Below, one piece after another: positions 24,301-35,570 of a stretch of 64,000 nt of DNA (position 1 is the first letter of the stretch; the number at the start of each line of letters is the position of its first letter). The notes below the pieces were generated by a model, which searched no databases, had not been told where the DNA came from, and was given only the letters and a program-made list of their open reading frames with translations. Location of the stretch: positions 160,524,676 to 160,588,675 of the forward strand of contig NC_072792.1 in assembly GCF_028583425.1 (NCBI RefSeq), written 5' to 3'. A program made the translations under genes and the position numbers. The DNA is from Eublepharis macularius. Lineage: Eukaryota; Chordata; Lepidosauria; Squamata; Eublepharidae.

Positions 24301-25294
24301 GCTGGAGGGCAAAGATGGTGGTTCCTAAAGGCCTCTGGGAGAAACAGAACACTGGGTCAAACAGAACTTTAGTCACATGCTGAAGGGCTCTTCTTCTAAG
24401 ATTTTAAAGCAAGGCTTGATTCCCCAGCAACACTGGGCAGTTTAGACAAAGAAATTTCCAGAAGGTTCAGAAAGATCTCACCACATCTAATTTTTTTTGG
24501 CAGCGTGAGGAATCTAGCTGCCATCCACATATAAGGGCACTATTCTTTACATCACTCCCTGTGTGTTCATGAAACCTGAAGAAGCAATACAAATACAAAT
24601 CTGCCCACAAACTCATCACCTCAGGGTTCAGATATAGTGTGAAATCACCATGGATTTTAATGAAGATTTAACCAGGATTTGGCTCTCAGATGATCATTCA
24701 ACTCCATGTTTGCCTCAACAAATGCTGGCTTCACTGCCTGCCTTCTCTCACTCCTCCATTGACATCTGCGTCAGATAATCCACCCTGCACTAGGGAACAA
24801 GTCAGGATAGCCAAAGTCACACTGTGGCAGCATCCCTAATCTTGTTCTTGAACTCAATGCGCACTGCCTCCCCCCCTGCCCAATCCATTTGAATTTCACT
24901 TGCTTGTCTTTGGCTAACGAAAGTATTATAAAAGTCTGCTTAAAAGCTACCCTTCAAGTAATTGCAGTAAAATCCACATGCTGGGGAAAAAAATTAAATG
25001 CCTCTAAATAATGCAGTCACTCAAGTATCTAAACCAATGCAGCAGCTTTCAAAAAAGTTAACATCAAGTTTATTGTTCTTCCTTCTTCTGTTGTTTCTGG
25101 TTCGAAACTCTCCTCCTCACCTCTGCCACACAATGAAAAAGCAAACTTTACAAAAACTGCCTTTTGTATTTCTTGGGAAATCAACAGAGAAAAAGACAAG
25201 CATCAACAAGACAAATATCAAACTTGTGAAGTGTACAGGAAAAAAACCTTACTGCTTTTATATGGCATATTAATTAATCACTGACATTCAACAA

Positions 25295-25475
25295 GGTGTA
25301 GTTTTTAGAGTGCTGGCCTAGGATGCCATGGAGACCCAAGCTCAAACAGCTCCCTTGGGCCAGTCATTCTCTCTCAGCCTAACCTACCTCACAGGGCTGT
25401 TGTGAGGATAAAATGTGTATGCTTGAGAGTGGAAGAACCACAAACGTTAACCTTCCTCCAGGGAAAGATAAACTT
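25295..25475 (+). mobile_element. SINE C
   Basis: Begins TTTTTAGAGTGCTGGCCTAG, then CTCTCAGCCTAACCTACCTC and GGGCTGTTGTGAGGATAAAA. Head slightly truncated. Confidence 0.78.
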
Positions 25476-25593
25476 TGAATAGAGAAGATTATTGCTGTGT
25501 TAAATACAATACAATTGTTAAATGGCTGCACTATCTACAAAGTCTACAAAAAAGAAGACTCAAGAGCCTTATTGTATGTATTAGGGGGTCCAC

Positions 25594-25915
25594 GGCAGCC
25601 CTGTGGCGCAGAGTGAAGAGCACCGTGGCATAGAATGGTAAGCTGCAGTACTGCAGCCCAAGCTCTGCTCATGATCTAAGTTCAATCCTGGCAGAAGCCG
25701 GGTTCAGGTAGCCGTCTCAAGGTTGACTCAGCCTTCCATCCTTCTGAAGTTGGTAAAATGAGTACCCAGTTTTCTGGGGGTAAAGTGTAGATGACTGGCA
25801 ATGGCAAAACCACCCCATAACAAAAGTCTGCCAAGAAAACGTGATGCAACGTCGTCGTCCCCATGGGTCAGTAATGACTCGATGCTTGCAGAGGGGACTA
25901 CCTTTACCTTCAGGG
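25594..25915 (+). mobile_element. Sauria SINE (near full length)
   Basis: A tRNA-derived SINE diagnostic of squamates. Words in order: GCTGCAGTACTGCAG, AGTTCAATCCTGGCAG (B box), GGTTCAGGTAGCC, CTCAAGGTTGACTCAGCC, TTCCATCCTTCTGAAG, GGTAAAATGAGTACCCAG, GGGGGTAAAGTGTAGATGAC, GGCAATGGCAAAACCACCCC, and a 3' end AATGACTCGATGCTTGCAGA then GGGGACTACCTTTACC. The 3' part is BovB-like in this family. It is the strongest single clue to the organism group. Confidence 0.9.
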
Positions 25916-27129
25916 GGTCCATGGCAACTTAAAACACTCCTTCCACATAAATGAAGGAAGTGGGAGCCAGGTACCCTTTTTATCAGCCTACTATTCTACA
26001 TCCCACTCTTCCTTATATTAGAAGCTGAGTACAGGAGAACACAGATTATAACCTATCAGCTCAATAATGGCAGGTGAAACTGCTATTTTTTCATTTCAGA
26101 ACAAAATATGGTCATAGCCCCTGGGCATCAGCCAGGCAGGGAATCTGCAAATGGTTTGAGCGTGGCACTTCTTATTTTAGCTGAGGACGGGAGAGTTAAT
26201 CTCTGGCTTCAGAGTCTTTCTCCAAAGTGCTATGCAGAGTCTGGGGTGAGACCCTTCCTCAGTTTGCCGAGTCATCTGTGCATGGTGGAGGGGGCTGGGG
26301 TCAGGGGCAACCACCAATGATAGAAGACTGTGAACTTGTTAGTATAGTTGTGAAACTGGTAGAGGCACCACCAAAAACCCAGAAAAGGAGGAATGGCAAA
26401 GAGGAGAAAGAGAAGGCGATGGATCAAGGGGTATGACTGAGAGACACATAGAAGTGCTTCTGTTAAGCACGGCTACACATGACAGCAAGCGTCAAGCTAA
26501 AATACACTGATAAAAAAGTGAGCCACAGAAATGATAACCCACAGGACTGTACTCTAGGGTAATGCGGTCTGTGAATTACTGAACTCTTCCAGAGGAAAGT
26601 ACTAATTATTTAGCGCAGTCAGTTTCTCTGTTGACTGCTGATCTCCAAGAGACAGCCAGAGAATAACATGTTGTAGCTTTTTCCTGACATGACAGACACT
26701 TTCACGAAGAGGGAAGAGAAAAGCTGTTCTTAGGCGGAAGATGAGTGAAGCTTGCTGAGCTGCTGCAACAAAGAGCAGGGTTCGTTAATACTGGGGTGGT
26801 GAAACAGACAGAAAATATATATATATATATATATATTTTTTAATCTCCAGGACCACTGCCTTAGAAAATATCATCAATCCTGATCCTGCGCTAATTCAGG
26901 GAAGTGCATTTTTCCAGCATAAGTTCAAGGATGACACCCCTCCCCTCCAATTTCTCACCCTGAACTGGAACAAACGCTCCACATGATGATATGGACACAA
27001 CTTTTAACAGCATGTGTGGGTGCACAACTGAAGCCTTTTAATGTCTCTCCAACTGAAGTTTGCAGCCCAAGTTAATCTCAAGAAACGTAATCAAATGTTT
27101 TATGCACAGATGGTGCTGGACACATGCAC
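25916..27129. other. No gene seen (ELMOD1 intron 1)
   Basis: Unassigned apart from the AT microsatellite at 26812. Confidence 0.5.
26812..26837. repeat. (AT)n microsatellite
   Basis: Thirteen or so AT dinucleotides followed by a T run. Confidence 0.95.
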
Positions 27130-27335
27130 ACACAGAGTTGCCTTATACTGATTCAGGCCCTTGGTCCATCAACGTCAATATTGTCTACTCAGACTGGCAA
27201 AAGCTCTCCAGCGTTTCAAGTGGAGATCTTTCTCATTGCCTATTACCCGATCCCTTTAACTGGAGAGGCTGGGGATTGAACCTGGGACCTTCTGCATGCA
27301 AAGCAGATATTCTACCACTAAGACATGAAATAAGC
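27130..27335 (-). mobile_element. SINE B (reverse)
   Basis: ACACAGAGTTGCCTTATACT, GTCCATCAACGTCAATATTG, TCTACTCAGACTGGCAAAAG, GAACCTGGGACCTTCTGCAT and GATATTCTACCACTAAGAC: a well-preserved reverse copy. Confidence 0.85.
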
Positions 27336-27639
27336 ACTCCTTACATCAGCCAGCCATGGTTATTTGAGGTAAGTGCATTCCAAAATCCTGGATGGAAGAA
27401 AAGGAGAGGTGGGGGTGATTAAGAACACGCTTTCCTCATGTCACTTCTCCCCAGAAAATCATCTCCTTGTTCCATCATTTTAACCATTTTCATAAAGACC
27501 CACACTCCTGGGCTTCTGTCTCTTGCTGAATACAAGCCTCAGGCTCTTCTAGTATTTGGCAACTTTAACCTGGATGTGGGATCTTAAGACTCATGAAACA
27601 AAACTACCTGCAACAGTTGCTCCCAATTCACAGCTCTGC

Positions 27640-28072
27640 AGCTTTCTGCGAATGGTGCAAAACTGAATTATTCAAAAGGGTTTTTTACATAGGAGAGCAG
27701 CATTGTAGGGAGGGGGTCTCCGATGCTTCACTAATGAGTTAGGGATCATAGACTTCACCACCATGTTGCCTTACATCCCATCTGCTGCTTTGCGCTCCTA
27801 TGAGCTACCTGTGCTTCAAGTATGATCCTACTGGGTAGTTCTATGTTGTCTAATGTCAGTCCTAAAATTGCTTATGCTTTATTTCAACATTTCTTCAACT
27901 CTGTATTGGATTCCTGCTAATGCTATGTCTTTGTAAACTTGGTTTTATTTACCCTATGGCATGGTTTATGGAAACGTCCTTAATATTGACTGTACTGATC
28001 TCGCACTGTGTAAATCCGCCTTGAGTCTCAGTGAGAAAGGCAGACTGCAAATGAAATAAATAGCTAAGAAAC
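27640..28072 (+). mobile_element. L2-type LINE 3' end
   Basis: Same family as 36845-38930 but on the plus strand. GAATTATTCAAAAGGG, GGAGGGGGTCTCCGATGCTT, ACTAATGAGTTAGGGA and the end CCGCCTTGAGTCTCAGTGAG, GAAATAAATAG align to the reverse complement of 36850-37260. Confidence 0.8.
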
Positions 28073-29181
28073 TGATTCCAGATTACCTGCTTATGACACC
28101 AACTACCATCTGGAACTGTGTGCGTATTAGCAGTGTTACTGTTGTTCCTGTCACCAAGAAGAGGGTTTTTTTTTAAAAAAGTGGAGAAGGAGCTCCACTT
28201 GGGCATTTTGTAACCAGAATGCAGCATGGCTGTCTGTTTTGTTAGGGGCCCCAAGACCAAGCTCCTTAGGAAAAGGCAATGGAGAAAAGACAGCTTGACA
28301 TTCCATAGACTTTTCTGCTCAGCAAAAGATATTTTAATTGTGTGTGCTGCGGTTTTATGTGATCTTTATCCAGTGGAACCTGACAGCATTCTGCCTAGCT
28401 AAATATTGAACATTCATTACCATTCAATGGAGAATTTGGAAACTGTAATGAGCACAGGATAGTAATCTATCCCCCATGTATACCCAACAACCTTCAGGAC
28501 GTTTTTCTGATAACAGATGTAGTTGCATAGATCACCTTCAGACGGACAACCAATAAACTCATATTTTCCCCCAATGGGAAAAAATATAGGTTGCAGAATT
28601 TGAGTAATAAAATAAAATGAAACCGCAGGGCAAATATTTCACAGAGATCCTTTTGATTGTACATAGGTTATGCTCTTAACACATGGCCATGCTAAAATAT
28701 ATATAATCTTGAGTAAAAAATCATGAGCAAATGGAATTCTAAACACCACCAGCTTCTCATTTTAGTTTTTAAACGTTTCTATCAGAAGATTGTGTTATTG
28801 GAAGCTTAAAAGCCGATCATGCTTTCAGAAAATTACTCAAAATATAAAGAGGTTATCAAGCCAGAAGACAGCATCTTTCTGTATCATTGCTCCCCTGATA
28901 CAAGTTATTTATCACTGCGCAGAAGAACGAGAGGCAGGCAGCCAATGCTGCTCACATATTTATTACAAGAAGCGGGTTTTTCCTGTGATGGAAAGAGGCT
29001 ACAGTTAAATGATATAGCACAGCCACCCTGACATTTTTTCCACTTAGCTGTTCTTCTCGACTAACCAAAATTAAGAACCATCTACTATGTATGCAAAGAT
29101 CTGGAAGGGGAGGAATGGACAACTGTAACACAACAGCAGTTCTTCCCCATCCTCGCCTGTTGTCTCACATACAAAGGACAC
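28073..29181. other. Low-repeat intron segment
   Basis: No repeat recognised over 28440-29040. Two plus-strand frames overlap at 28790-29031 without family resemblance. It could hold a conserved non-coding element; the sequence alone does not decide. Confidence 0.4.
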
Positions 29182-29274
29182 TGACAGTGCAATCCTAAGC
29201 AGAGTTACTCCAGTCTAGGCCCATTGATATCAATGAGTTTCGATTGGAATAACTCTTCTTAGGATTGCTCTGTT
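29182..29274. mobile_element. Palindromic short element (hairpin)
   Basis: Left arm CAGTGCAATCCTAAGCAGAG, right arm ending TTCTTAGGATTGCTCTG, centre CCCATTGATATCAATGAG. About 90 bases that can fold almost end to end. Confidence 0.75.
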
Positions 29275-30824
29275 AGGATTTTTGATAAATATGCACTGGA
29301 CAAGACAGCAAGATGCAACCTGGTTTATATTTAACCATGCAGATAAATGCTTTAAAGCGTTTTTCTTTGACAGTCTCATTCTGATTCAAATTCTTTTGTT
29401 ACCAGAATCGGAGCTGGCTGACCTACAGGGATTACTTGTCTACAGATGTGTTAATTATTACCCCTCATCCCACCCTGCAATATTTTTAAAAGAACAGAGT
29501 GGGCTAGTATCGTCACACTGCCAATGGTTGAAACTGGGTTAACCATCCAACTCCCAATTCAATTTAATTCTTAACAGCTTGGAGAGTGCCTGGGACCCAC
29601 ACGGAGGTTTTCTGCCTCTTTTTCCTTCTTCCTAGAAGATGATCTCAGCCATATATAATTGCTTCAGTTCCAGCTTAGGGCACCAAGTATGGCTTTCCTC
29701 TTACAATCGTTTTCATGACCTGATCTCCACCATACTGGCTCTTCCACTTGGGCCCTCAGCATGACACAAACACACACATTGCAGAGCAAGGCACCTGGAT
29801 ACTAGCCCAGAACTGGTTTAAAAAATCTATCCCTGAGCATACTGGGCTTTTCCAAGATATTATTATTCTACTCATAGTGCTGCAAGCAATATTTCTTCAT
29901 GGCCATCCTTCGTAAGAAAAACAATAGCGGCTCATCTACTCCAAAATATCACAGGCTGATCCATGTTCCATATTAAGAGACAGATTTATACCCTTTCCCA
30001 TGAAGCCCTGTGCACATCCGCTCTCAGGTCTGTCTATGTAAGACTGTAGCCTTGATCACAAGGACTTCAATGGGTCTAATTCGGCAAAACTTTGCACACT
30101 TAGGAACAAATCATGTAGAACAAAGCAGAGTTTACTCTTCTGTGAACATGTATAAAAAAAACAGGCTGCCTGATTGAAAACCTGTTACAGTGAAGTAAGC
30201 CCCACTACGCATCCAAGTAAAGATAAACAGGATCAGTCGAGCACAGCTACTGACTCCCAAGTATTTCAGTCTCACAGAACTGGGGTCTGGGCTGTAGATG
30301 ATTCAACCCATCTTGTTCACTCCCAGAAGAGATCTAAGGACACTTCAGAGCCTTTCTGTCCAGAAGCAAACATCTGTGTGCCTGAGCCAGCTTCCTCCAA
30401 GCCAGCTGTTTACACCACTTAGGAAAAGAGGGTAAGCAAGAATCCTACACAGCATTTCCATGTATTTATTTGTGGTTTTTCAAGACCCCTTTTCAACCAT
30501 GTCTCTCAAAGCAGGTCATAATAAAAGCAAGTTAAAATATTATGGTATTGCTAGGAACCATCATGTTCATTACCACTTTGGGGGGGGCGGGGGAAGAGGG
30601 ACAAAGGCACGTCTTTACATCAAAAGTGAATTTCAGAGGGGCAGCTGCAATTGTGTGCTGTTGCACAAACCAGCTAGGAGCTCTGTGGGACTCTCAAACC
30701 ATTCTGCCACTCTTGTGCTGTTCCAGAGCTTTATTAAGATGCCATTTTCAAATTTGCAGACTAACCGATGTTTTGGGGCTGATTTTAAAGCTAATCTTAC
30801 AAATGTGTGTGTTTCTATCTATCT
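29275..30824. other. No gene seen (ELMOD1 intron 1)
   Basis: Unassigned. The frame at 30460-30864 contains a G-rich stretch and runs into a microsatellite; not a gene. Confidence 0.5.
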
Positions 30825-30895
30825 ATACATACATACATACATAGGCACACATACAGGCAGATAAGATAGATGAAACAAATGTATATATATAAGAG
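30825..30895. repeat. Tetranucleotide microsatellite (TATC/CATA type)
   Basis: CTATCTATCTATACATACATACATACATA and related degenerate ATAG repeats to about 30895. Confidence 0.85.
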
Positions 30896-30954
30896 GCAAA
30901 CAAATTATTGTATAAACATTCAAAACCAGAACCTAGACTAATCTACACAGTGTT

Positions 30955-31052
30955 GGCTGCAATCCTCAAGGGCACTTTCCTTGGAGTAAATCTCATTGAA
31001 TAACATGACATTTACTTCTGAGTGGACCTGCTTAAGATTGCTCCAGTTAGTA
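30955..31052. repeat. Short palindromic element, second variant
   Basis: CTGCAATCCTCAAGGGCACT at the left, TTGGAGTAAATCTCATTGAA and ACATTTACTTCTGAGTGGAC in the middle, and TTAAGATTGCTCC at the right: a GCAATCC-ended foldback with a different internal sequence. Confidence 0.55.
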
Positions 31053-31163
31053 TGTAAGGAGCCAGAAGCCTCTTGGTTGATTCAACAAGGGATCCCATCT
31101 AACTTTTTTTTTTAAAGAGCAAATTATACAAGAAAGGAAAATGCATTTTCGACAACCGCCTAC

Positions 31164-31650
31164 CTTTCTCTGACGGCTCCTTTATTCCCCCACCTCCATC
31201 AGAGAGCCATGAGGATTCATCCCAGCCACGGCGGCCCCAGTGACAACCCACCTGGATCCAGCAAACGAGCAATGAAAAGGGGAAACTCGCTCTCTCTAGC
31301 CCGGGCGGCCGCCACAAGCCACAATCGATAACCGCGAACGCCCCTCGCCCGGCCGGCCCGGGGAGGCAGAGAGCGGCTCTGGGCACAGGGCAAGTGCGGC
31401 CCCTGGCAGCTCGCGCCGCTGCCCATCACTAATTGATTGCCAGTCGCTAGGCGACCCGCGCCGGGCTTCGCTGCCTCCCGGGAGCAGCAGCAGCAGGAGG
31501 CGGCAGGGCATGGAGAGTAAAGGCAGGGAGCTGCCGGGGGCAGAGGCTAAATGGCTCATGATGCAGCATATCCAACACAGCAGGCACAAATGCAAGGGGG
31601 CTGGGGGCAACGCTCGAGCCTGGAGGTTGCCGTTTGCAGGCTCCAAGCCC
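31164..31650 (-). other. ELMOD1: ELMOD1 putative 5'UTR exon 1 in CpG island
   Basis: On the minus strand the sequence TCAGAGAAAG|GTAGGC gives a strong splice donor, with the last exon base at 31164. It lies at the gene-side edge of the CpG island and 16.2 kb upstream of the ELMOD1 start-codon exon. The 5' end is not visible; 31650 is a guess inside the island. The assignment to ELMOD1 is by strand, donor and position and needs transcript support. Confidence 0.5.
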
Positions 31651-32060
31651 CCCCCCCGACCATAATAAGGAAGGGGGGTTGCAAAAGGGCACCTTCCTCC
31701 CCCCCCCCCCCCCCGTGTGCTTGCTTACCCACCCACTCACTCACCTCGGCTGCTGCCTATCACAGTCCCATCGCGCCCGGCAGCGAGCCTTTGTCAAGCA
31801 AGGGCGGCGGAAGCCCGGCGGCGCGGTCGGAATCTGGGTCACCGCAAGGATCGAGGAAGGCGAAGGAGGAGGACGCCGCGGCGGCGGCACTCAAGCGCGC
31901 GCAAGGGAAGACCCGCCGCTGCGCCCGGGGGAGGCTGGAGTGAGGCGCGCGCTGCGCTCGCGTTGCCCCCTGCTGGGGAGAGCCCGGCACTGCGAGGCCG
32001 AGAGAGGGACGGAGACTCGGCGGCCTGCAGGGGAGAGGGCCGGGCTTGCGCTTGCACTTG
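31270..32060. promoter_or_regulatory. CpG island promoter (likely ELMOD1)
   Basis: This stretch is far richer in G+C and in CpG than anything else in the window, with many CGCG, GGCGGC and CCCGGG words (for example 31310-31370 and 31795-31960), and no TATA box. A C16 run sits at 31699-31714. Long open frames on both strands here are a by-product of high GC. The minus-strand donor at 31164 points to ELMOD1 transcription leftward. A transcript to the right is possible, but I see no convincing plus-strand donor. Confidence 0.85.
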
Positions 32061-32244
32061 GGCCTGGGTCACACGTGCAAAGGCTGCATCGCTTTCCCAA
32101 CTGACTTGGTTGGTCGTTGTATTCCGGATGGTTGGCAAATGAACGCGAGGCTGCATCCACCCGTTACTAGATATTGCACTAGGGGGAATTATTCACAACT
32201 GTGTGGACAAGATGAGCCCGCTGAGAATGACGAGGAACACAGTC

Positions 32245-32440
32245 TAGGGTTGCCAGTTCCCGGTTGGGAAATTCCTGGAGAGTTAGGGAGTGTGGCCTGG
32301 GGAGGAACCTCAGTAGGCTAATGCCATTGAGCCTACCTACCCTCCAAAGCTGCCATTTTCTCCAGGAGAACCGGTTTCTGGGCTTGGAGATCCGTTGAAA
32401 TTCCGAGAGAGCCAATCACTGCTGGAGACTGGTAAGCCTA
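32245..32440. mobile_element. hAT-like non-autonomous TIR element (TAGGGTTGCCA family)
   Basis: Starts TAGGGTTGCCAGTTCC and ends GGTAAGCCTA. Interior words AAATTCCTGGAGA, GCTGCCATTTTCTCCAGGAG match 61935-62166 and 44803-45022. Flanking 8-mers (ACACAGTC, ACCCCATC) match only partly. Confidence 0.65.
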
Positions 32441-32604
32441 ACCCCATCCAGCTACACGCGGATGTAGCCTGAGGCGTTATATCAGCGACAACCCCATTCT
32501 CACAATCGAACCGGCAGTGGACCTTGGAGGCATAAGAGATAAGCATGCATGTGTGAACCTCAGGTTTTTCTTAGTAGCAGTTGTAGGCGGGTAGCCATGT
32601 TTTC

Positions 32605-32725
32605 CTGCAGTAAAACAAACGGGACTTGAGCCCAATGGCATCATAGTAACCAACAAGACTTTTAGGGTGTGAGCTTTTGAGAGGCAGAACTCCCTTCTTC
32701 AGGCATGGACTCAAATCCTGCTGCC
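32605..32725. repeat. Unnamed repeat R (CACCTTA...GCTTTCGAGA type)
   Basis: CAACAAGACTTTTAGGGTGTGAGCTTTTGAGAGGCAGAACTCCCTTCTTC resembles 45155-45245 (AACAAGATTTTCAAGGTATAAGCTTTCGAGACCCAAAGCTCCCTTC). A dispersed family, with fragments also at 19735-19760, 21205-21250 and 22265-22305. Confidence 0.5.
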
Positions 32726-32954
32726 CCTAGTAGCAAGTATGTGAGCCAAGGGGCTCATGAGATTTTATTTACAGACATGTAAGCGGAACTTCAACTCTAC
32801 TCAAGACATCTTAAACGAGTAGGATCAAGTGAAAAATCTTATACTTGTTCTCCCATTGTGGATACACGTGCACTGCTAGGGAGACGAGAGTACACTTGAA
32901 TATAAGACTACACAGAAAGCAAGCCACTTGAGTGTCCCCATGTAAAATGTCTTG

Positions 32955-33170
32955 TGTAGAGAGACCCGCAGTCATAGAACACCTGCTTTGCATGCGAAAG
33001 GTTCCAGGTTCAATACCTGGCACCTACAATTAAAGGATCAGGTATTAAAGGATGTGAAAGACCGCTACTCGAGACTCTGGAGAACTGCAGCTAGTCAGGG
33101 TAGAAAATACTCAACAGACCAAGGTTCTGACATGGTATAACGCATCTCCGTGTGTTCATGTTGTCAGTGG
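32955..33170 (+). mobile_element. SINE B
   Basis: AGTCATAGAACACCTGCTTT, GCATGCGAAAGGTTCCAGGT (B box), GGATGTGAAAGACCGCTAC and GTATAACGCATCTCCGTGTG: typical order of the family, mildly diverged. Confidence 0.82.
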
Positions 33171-33449
33171 CTGGACTCTCCTGTAGGATATGCTGAAGTA
33201 AGAAGGAATCCATTGAAGTGTATGCAGAGTACTTGTCCTTTAAACGTTTATACTCTGCTCTTTATGAGGCACCATCTGAACAGTATTGAAATATGACAAC
33301 ATTGCTACAATAAAAACTTACAAGGGTGAACAGATTTTAACCAGTCGCAAAATTAAGTTATCAGAAATAATCTTTAAAAAGCCACTAACAAGCATTAAAA
33401 AGCTAAGGGAGACTGCAGAAAGGCAGGACAAATTCTTTGTATTGTCCCT

Positions 33450-33690
33450 CACTAGTGTGGTGTAGTGGTTAGAGTGCTAGACCAGGATAGCGGAGAGACT
33501 CGGGTTCAGGTCTTCACTGTGCCATGGAAGCTCGCTGAGTGACCTTCGGCCAGCTGCCGTCTCTCAGCCTAACCTACTCACAGGGCAGTTGTTATGAAGG
33601 TAAAGTGGAGGAGGGGTAAATGGTGTTATAAACCACTTTGGGCCCCCACTAGGGAGAAAAGTAAGGTATAAATATATTAAATAAAGACAT
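33450..33690 (+). mobile_element. SINE C
   Basis: TGTGGTGTAGTGGTTAGAGT, GGGTTCAGGTCTTCACTG, CTCTCAGCCTAACCTACTCA, and end AGGGAGAAAAGTAAGGTATA, AATATATTAAATAAAG. Nearly full length. Confidence 0.85.
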
Positions 33691-33880
33691 AGTGTGGTTA
33701 CCCAATTTGGAAACACCCTATTTTCAAGGCGGGGTGCCTGGAGAACCAATTCAGATAGAGGTGACAGAAGGTGAAACAGGCAGACTAAAAACCAACAAGT
33801 CACTCGTCTCAATGACCTATACCTGAGCATTCTTAAGGAACTCAAATGGGAAATTATTGATCTGAAAAGAATATGCAGTC

Positions 33881-34002
33881 TAGGGCCAAGCTACACATGA
33901 CGAATGACACTTGAACAGCAAGTGTATTTCTCCCTGTTCACTTGCCCTCCACTCAATCCACTTGCCGTTCAAGTGTCATTCGTCGTGTGTAGCTTGGCCC
34001 TA
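33881..34002. mobile_element. Foldback element, AAGCTACA hairpin family
   Basis: 122 bases with long inverted ends: TAGGGCCAAGCTACACATGA at the left and its complement CGTGTGTAGCTTGGCCCTA at the right; ATGACACTTGAACAGCAAGTG pairs with CACTTGCCGTTCAAGTGTCAT. A small spacer lies in the centre. It has no coding capacity and is a non-autonomous DNA element. Confidence 0.8.
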
Positions 34003-34275
34003 TTGTTCCTACCTGGGAACAGATTGGCCCTTCAACATACGGGAAAAGTTCTTCATGGGCTGGGCTGTTGCCTTGAAGGACTACTGGAAGCCAGGAGCTG
34101 GCTGGACTGGGCCCAATGGTGTTAGCAGGCCTATGGGAACTGCTCAGCTTGAACCTGGTTTGTGGTGAGAATGGGCACCGGTTTACCTGCTGCCTTCTCC
34201 AATGCTGCTGCTGGCCAGGTTGGAGCCAAGAAGCCCCTCTGCCTTTGTCCGTCTTCATCGTTGCTGCTGGCCGAG
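34003..34275. repeat. Unnamed GC-rich repeat, copy 1
   Basis: Aligns by eye with 59030-59210: GATTGGCCCTTCAAC / GACTGGCCCTTTAAC, TTCATGGGCTGGGCTGTTGCC / TGGTGGGCTGCTGCC, GAAGCCAGGAGC / AAGGCCTGGAGC. Chance frames are open, but no known protein is recognised. Confidence 0.5.
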
Positions 34276-34289
34276 TTGGAGATGAATGT

Positions 34290-35570
34290 TATCTATAATG
34301 CTACAAGAATTGCATAGGATTCCTCTCCTTACCAGAGGCTTGGAAAATAGCAAATGTAACACCATTTTTAAAATCCAGGAAATTGCAAGCCGGACTAATG
34401 TCTGTTTCGGGTAAATTAGCGGAAACCGTTATTAAAGAAATAACTCTAAAGTGTGCCTTATGGATACGAACAACTTCTGCAAAGGGAAGCCCTGCCTCAC
34501 CAGCCTTTTTGAGTTCTTTGAAAGTGTTAACAAGACCCAAGGCTGATGAGTAAACTTAGCATTCATGGGGTAAGAGAATGCGTCCTCTCATGGATTAGAA
34601 ACTGCTTAATCAACATCCAAAAACAAACCCCAAGTAATACCTTTTTTTAAAACCAACTGAAACAACACAACACATAGTGCAGGCTGTCAAGTTCTCCAGA
34701 ACGCTTTTACGAGGCTGGATTTGGAAGACAGAAAAAGTACAGGGAGAGAAAGATGCATATTTCTGGCCATGCTGTTAAGGCCTCTTTATCGGCATCCTGT
34801 GTTGGGACCTTAGTTGAGTACAGGGTGTGGCTGGATGGTATCAAACTGAGCTAGCGGCACTCTGGGAAAAGAAGCAAAAATGGAAGCTATGTAGTGGAAT
34901 ATTTAACAATCATTTGTTGATCAAATGTCTCTTAGATGTCCAAGGGAATGTGCAAGTCCTTTTAAAGAAAGCCAGCATTGCATAGTGGTTAGAGTGTTGG
35001 ACTAGGATCTGGGAGGCCCACGTTGGAGTCCCCTCTCTGCCAGGGAGGCTGGCTGGGTGAACTTGGGCCTGTCATACCCTCTTAGCCTAACCTACCTCAG
35101 GGTTGTTGAGAGGATAAAGTGGAGAAGAGGAGAATGATGTGAGCCACTTTGGGTCCACATTGAGAAGAAAGGCAGGGTATAAATAAATAAAAATAAAAGA
35201 GTAAAGTTAATCAACAGAAAGTAGGAATCAACAGAAAGTTGTCATAAATTAGGGAAATAAGTGGTCCGTCCCCCACCATCACCACCCTGTGTCTGTATTA
35301 GTATTGGTGCTGTTTTACTTGTTCATAAATGATTTAGGCTGAGGAGTAAAACTAAGTTTGCAGAAGACACTAAATTTATTCAGGTTAGTGAAATCCACAG
35401 AGTGTTGTAAAGCACTCCGAGATGATTTCGGCAATTTGGATAAGGGGGCTACAGCATGGCAAATGAGACTCAAGGTAAGTAGGTGTAAAGGGAGATGCAT
35501 GTTGGGGCAAAAAAAAATCTTGATTTTAGTATATACATTAACCGAATATGAACTGGTGGCTGACTAACAA
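34290..35570 (+). mobile_element. CR1 LINE reverse transcriptase remnant, split
   Basis: 34320-34540 gives WKIANVTPFLK and VSGKLAETVIKEITLK, matching CR1 RT fingers. 35275-35567 gives CKALRDDFGNLDKGATAWQMRLKVSRCKGRCML, matching the later RT part (the ...ATTWQMKFNVDKCKVMHIG region). Between them, a SINE C (34970-35205) and unclear sequence. Several frameshifts; a dead copy. Confidence 0.75.
34970..35205 (+). mobile_element. SINE C nested in CR1
   Basis: AGCATTGCATAGTGGTTAGA, GTTGGACTAGGATCTGGGAG, CTTAGCCTAACCTACCTCAG, GAATGATGTGAGCCACTTTG and end GGCAGGGTATAAATAAATAA. Confidence 0.85.

Larger units (their letters stand above)
14916..31163 (-). other. ELMOD1: ELMOD1 intron 1 (inferred)
   Basis: Inferred intron between the CpG-island exon and the start-codon exon. 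It holds many SINEs, one split CR1, one Sauria SINE, an L2 3' end and unannotated AT-rich sequence. I found no other exon in it. The inference depends on the two ELMOD1 exon calls. Confidence 0.5.

Noticed and set aside
27949-28260. Minus-strand frame of 103 codons
   Set aside because: It is largely antisense to an L2 3' end and has no family resemblance.
31296-32160. Several long overlapping open frames on both strands of the CpG island
   Set aside because: High GC removes stop codons in all frames; the peptides are low-complexity Pro/Arg/Ala-rich with no family resemblance.
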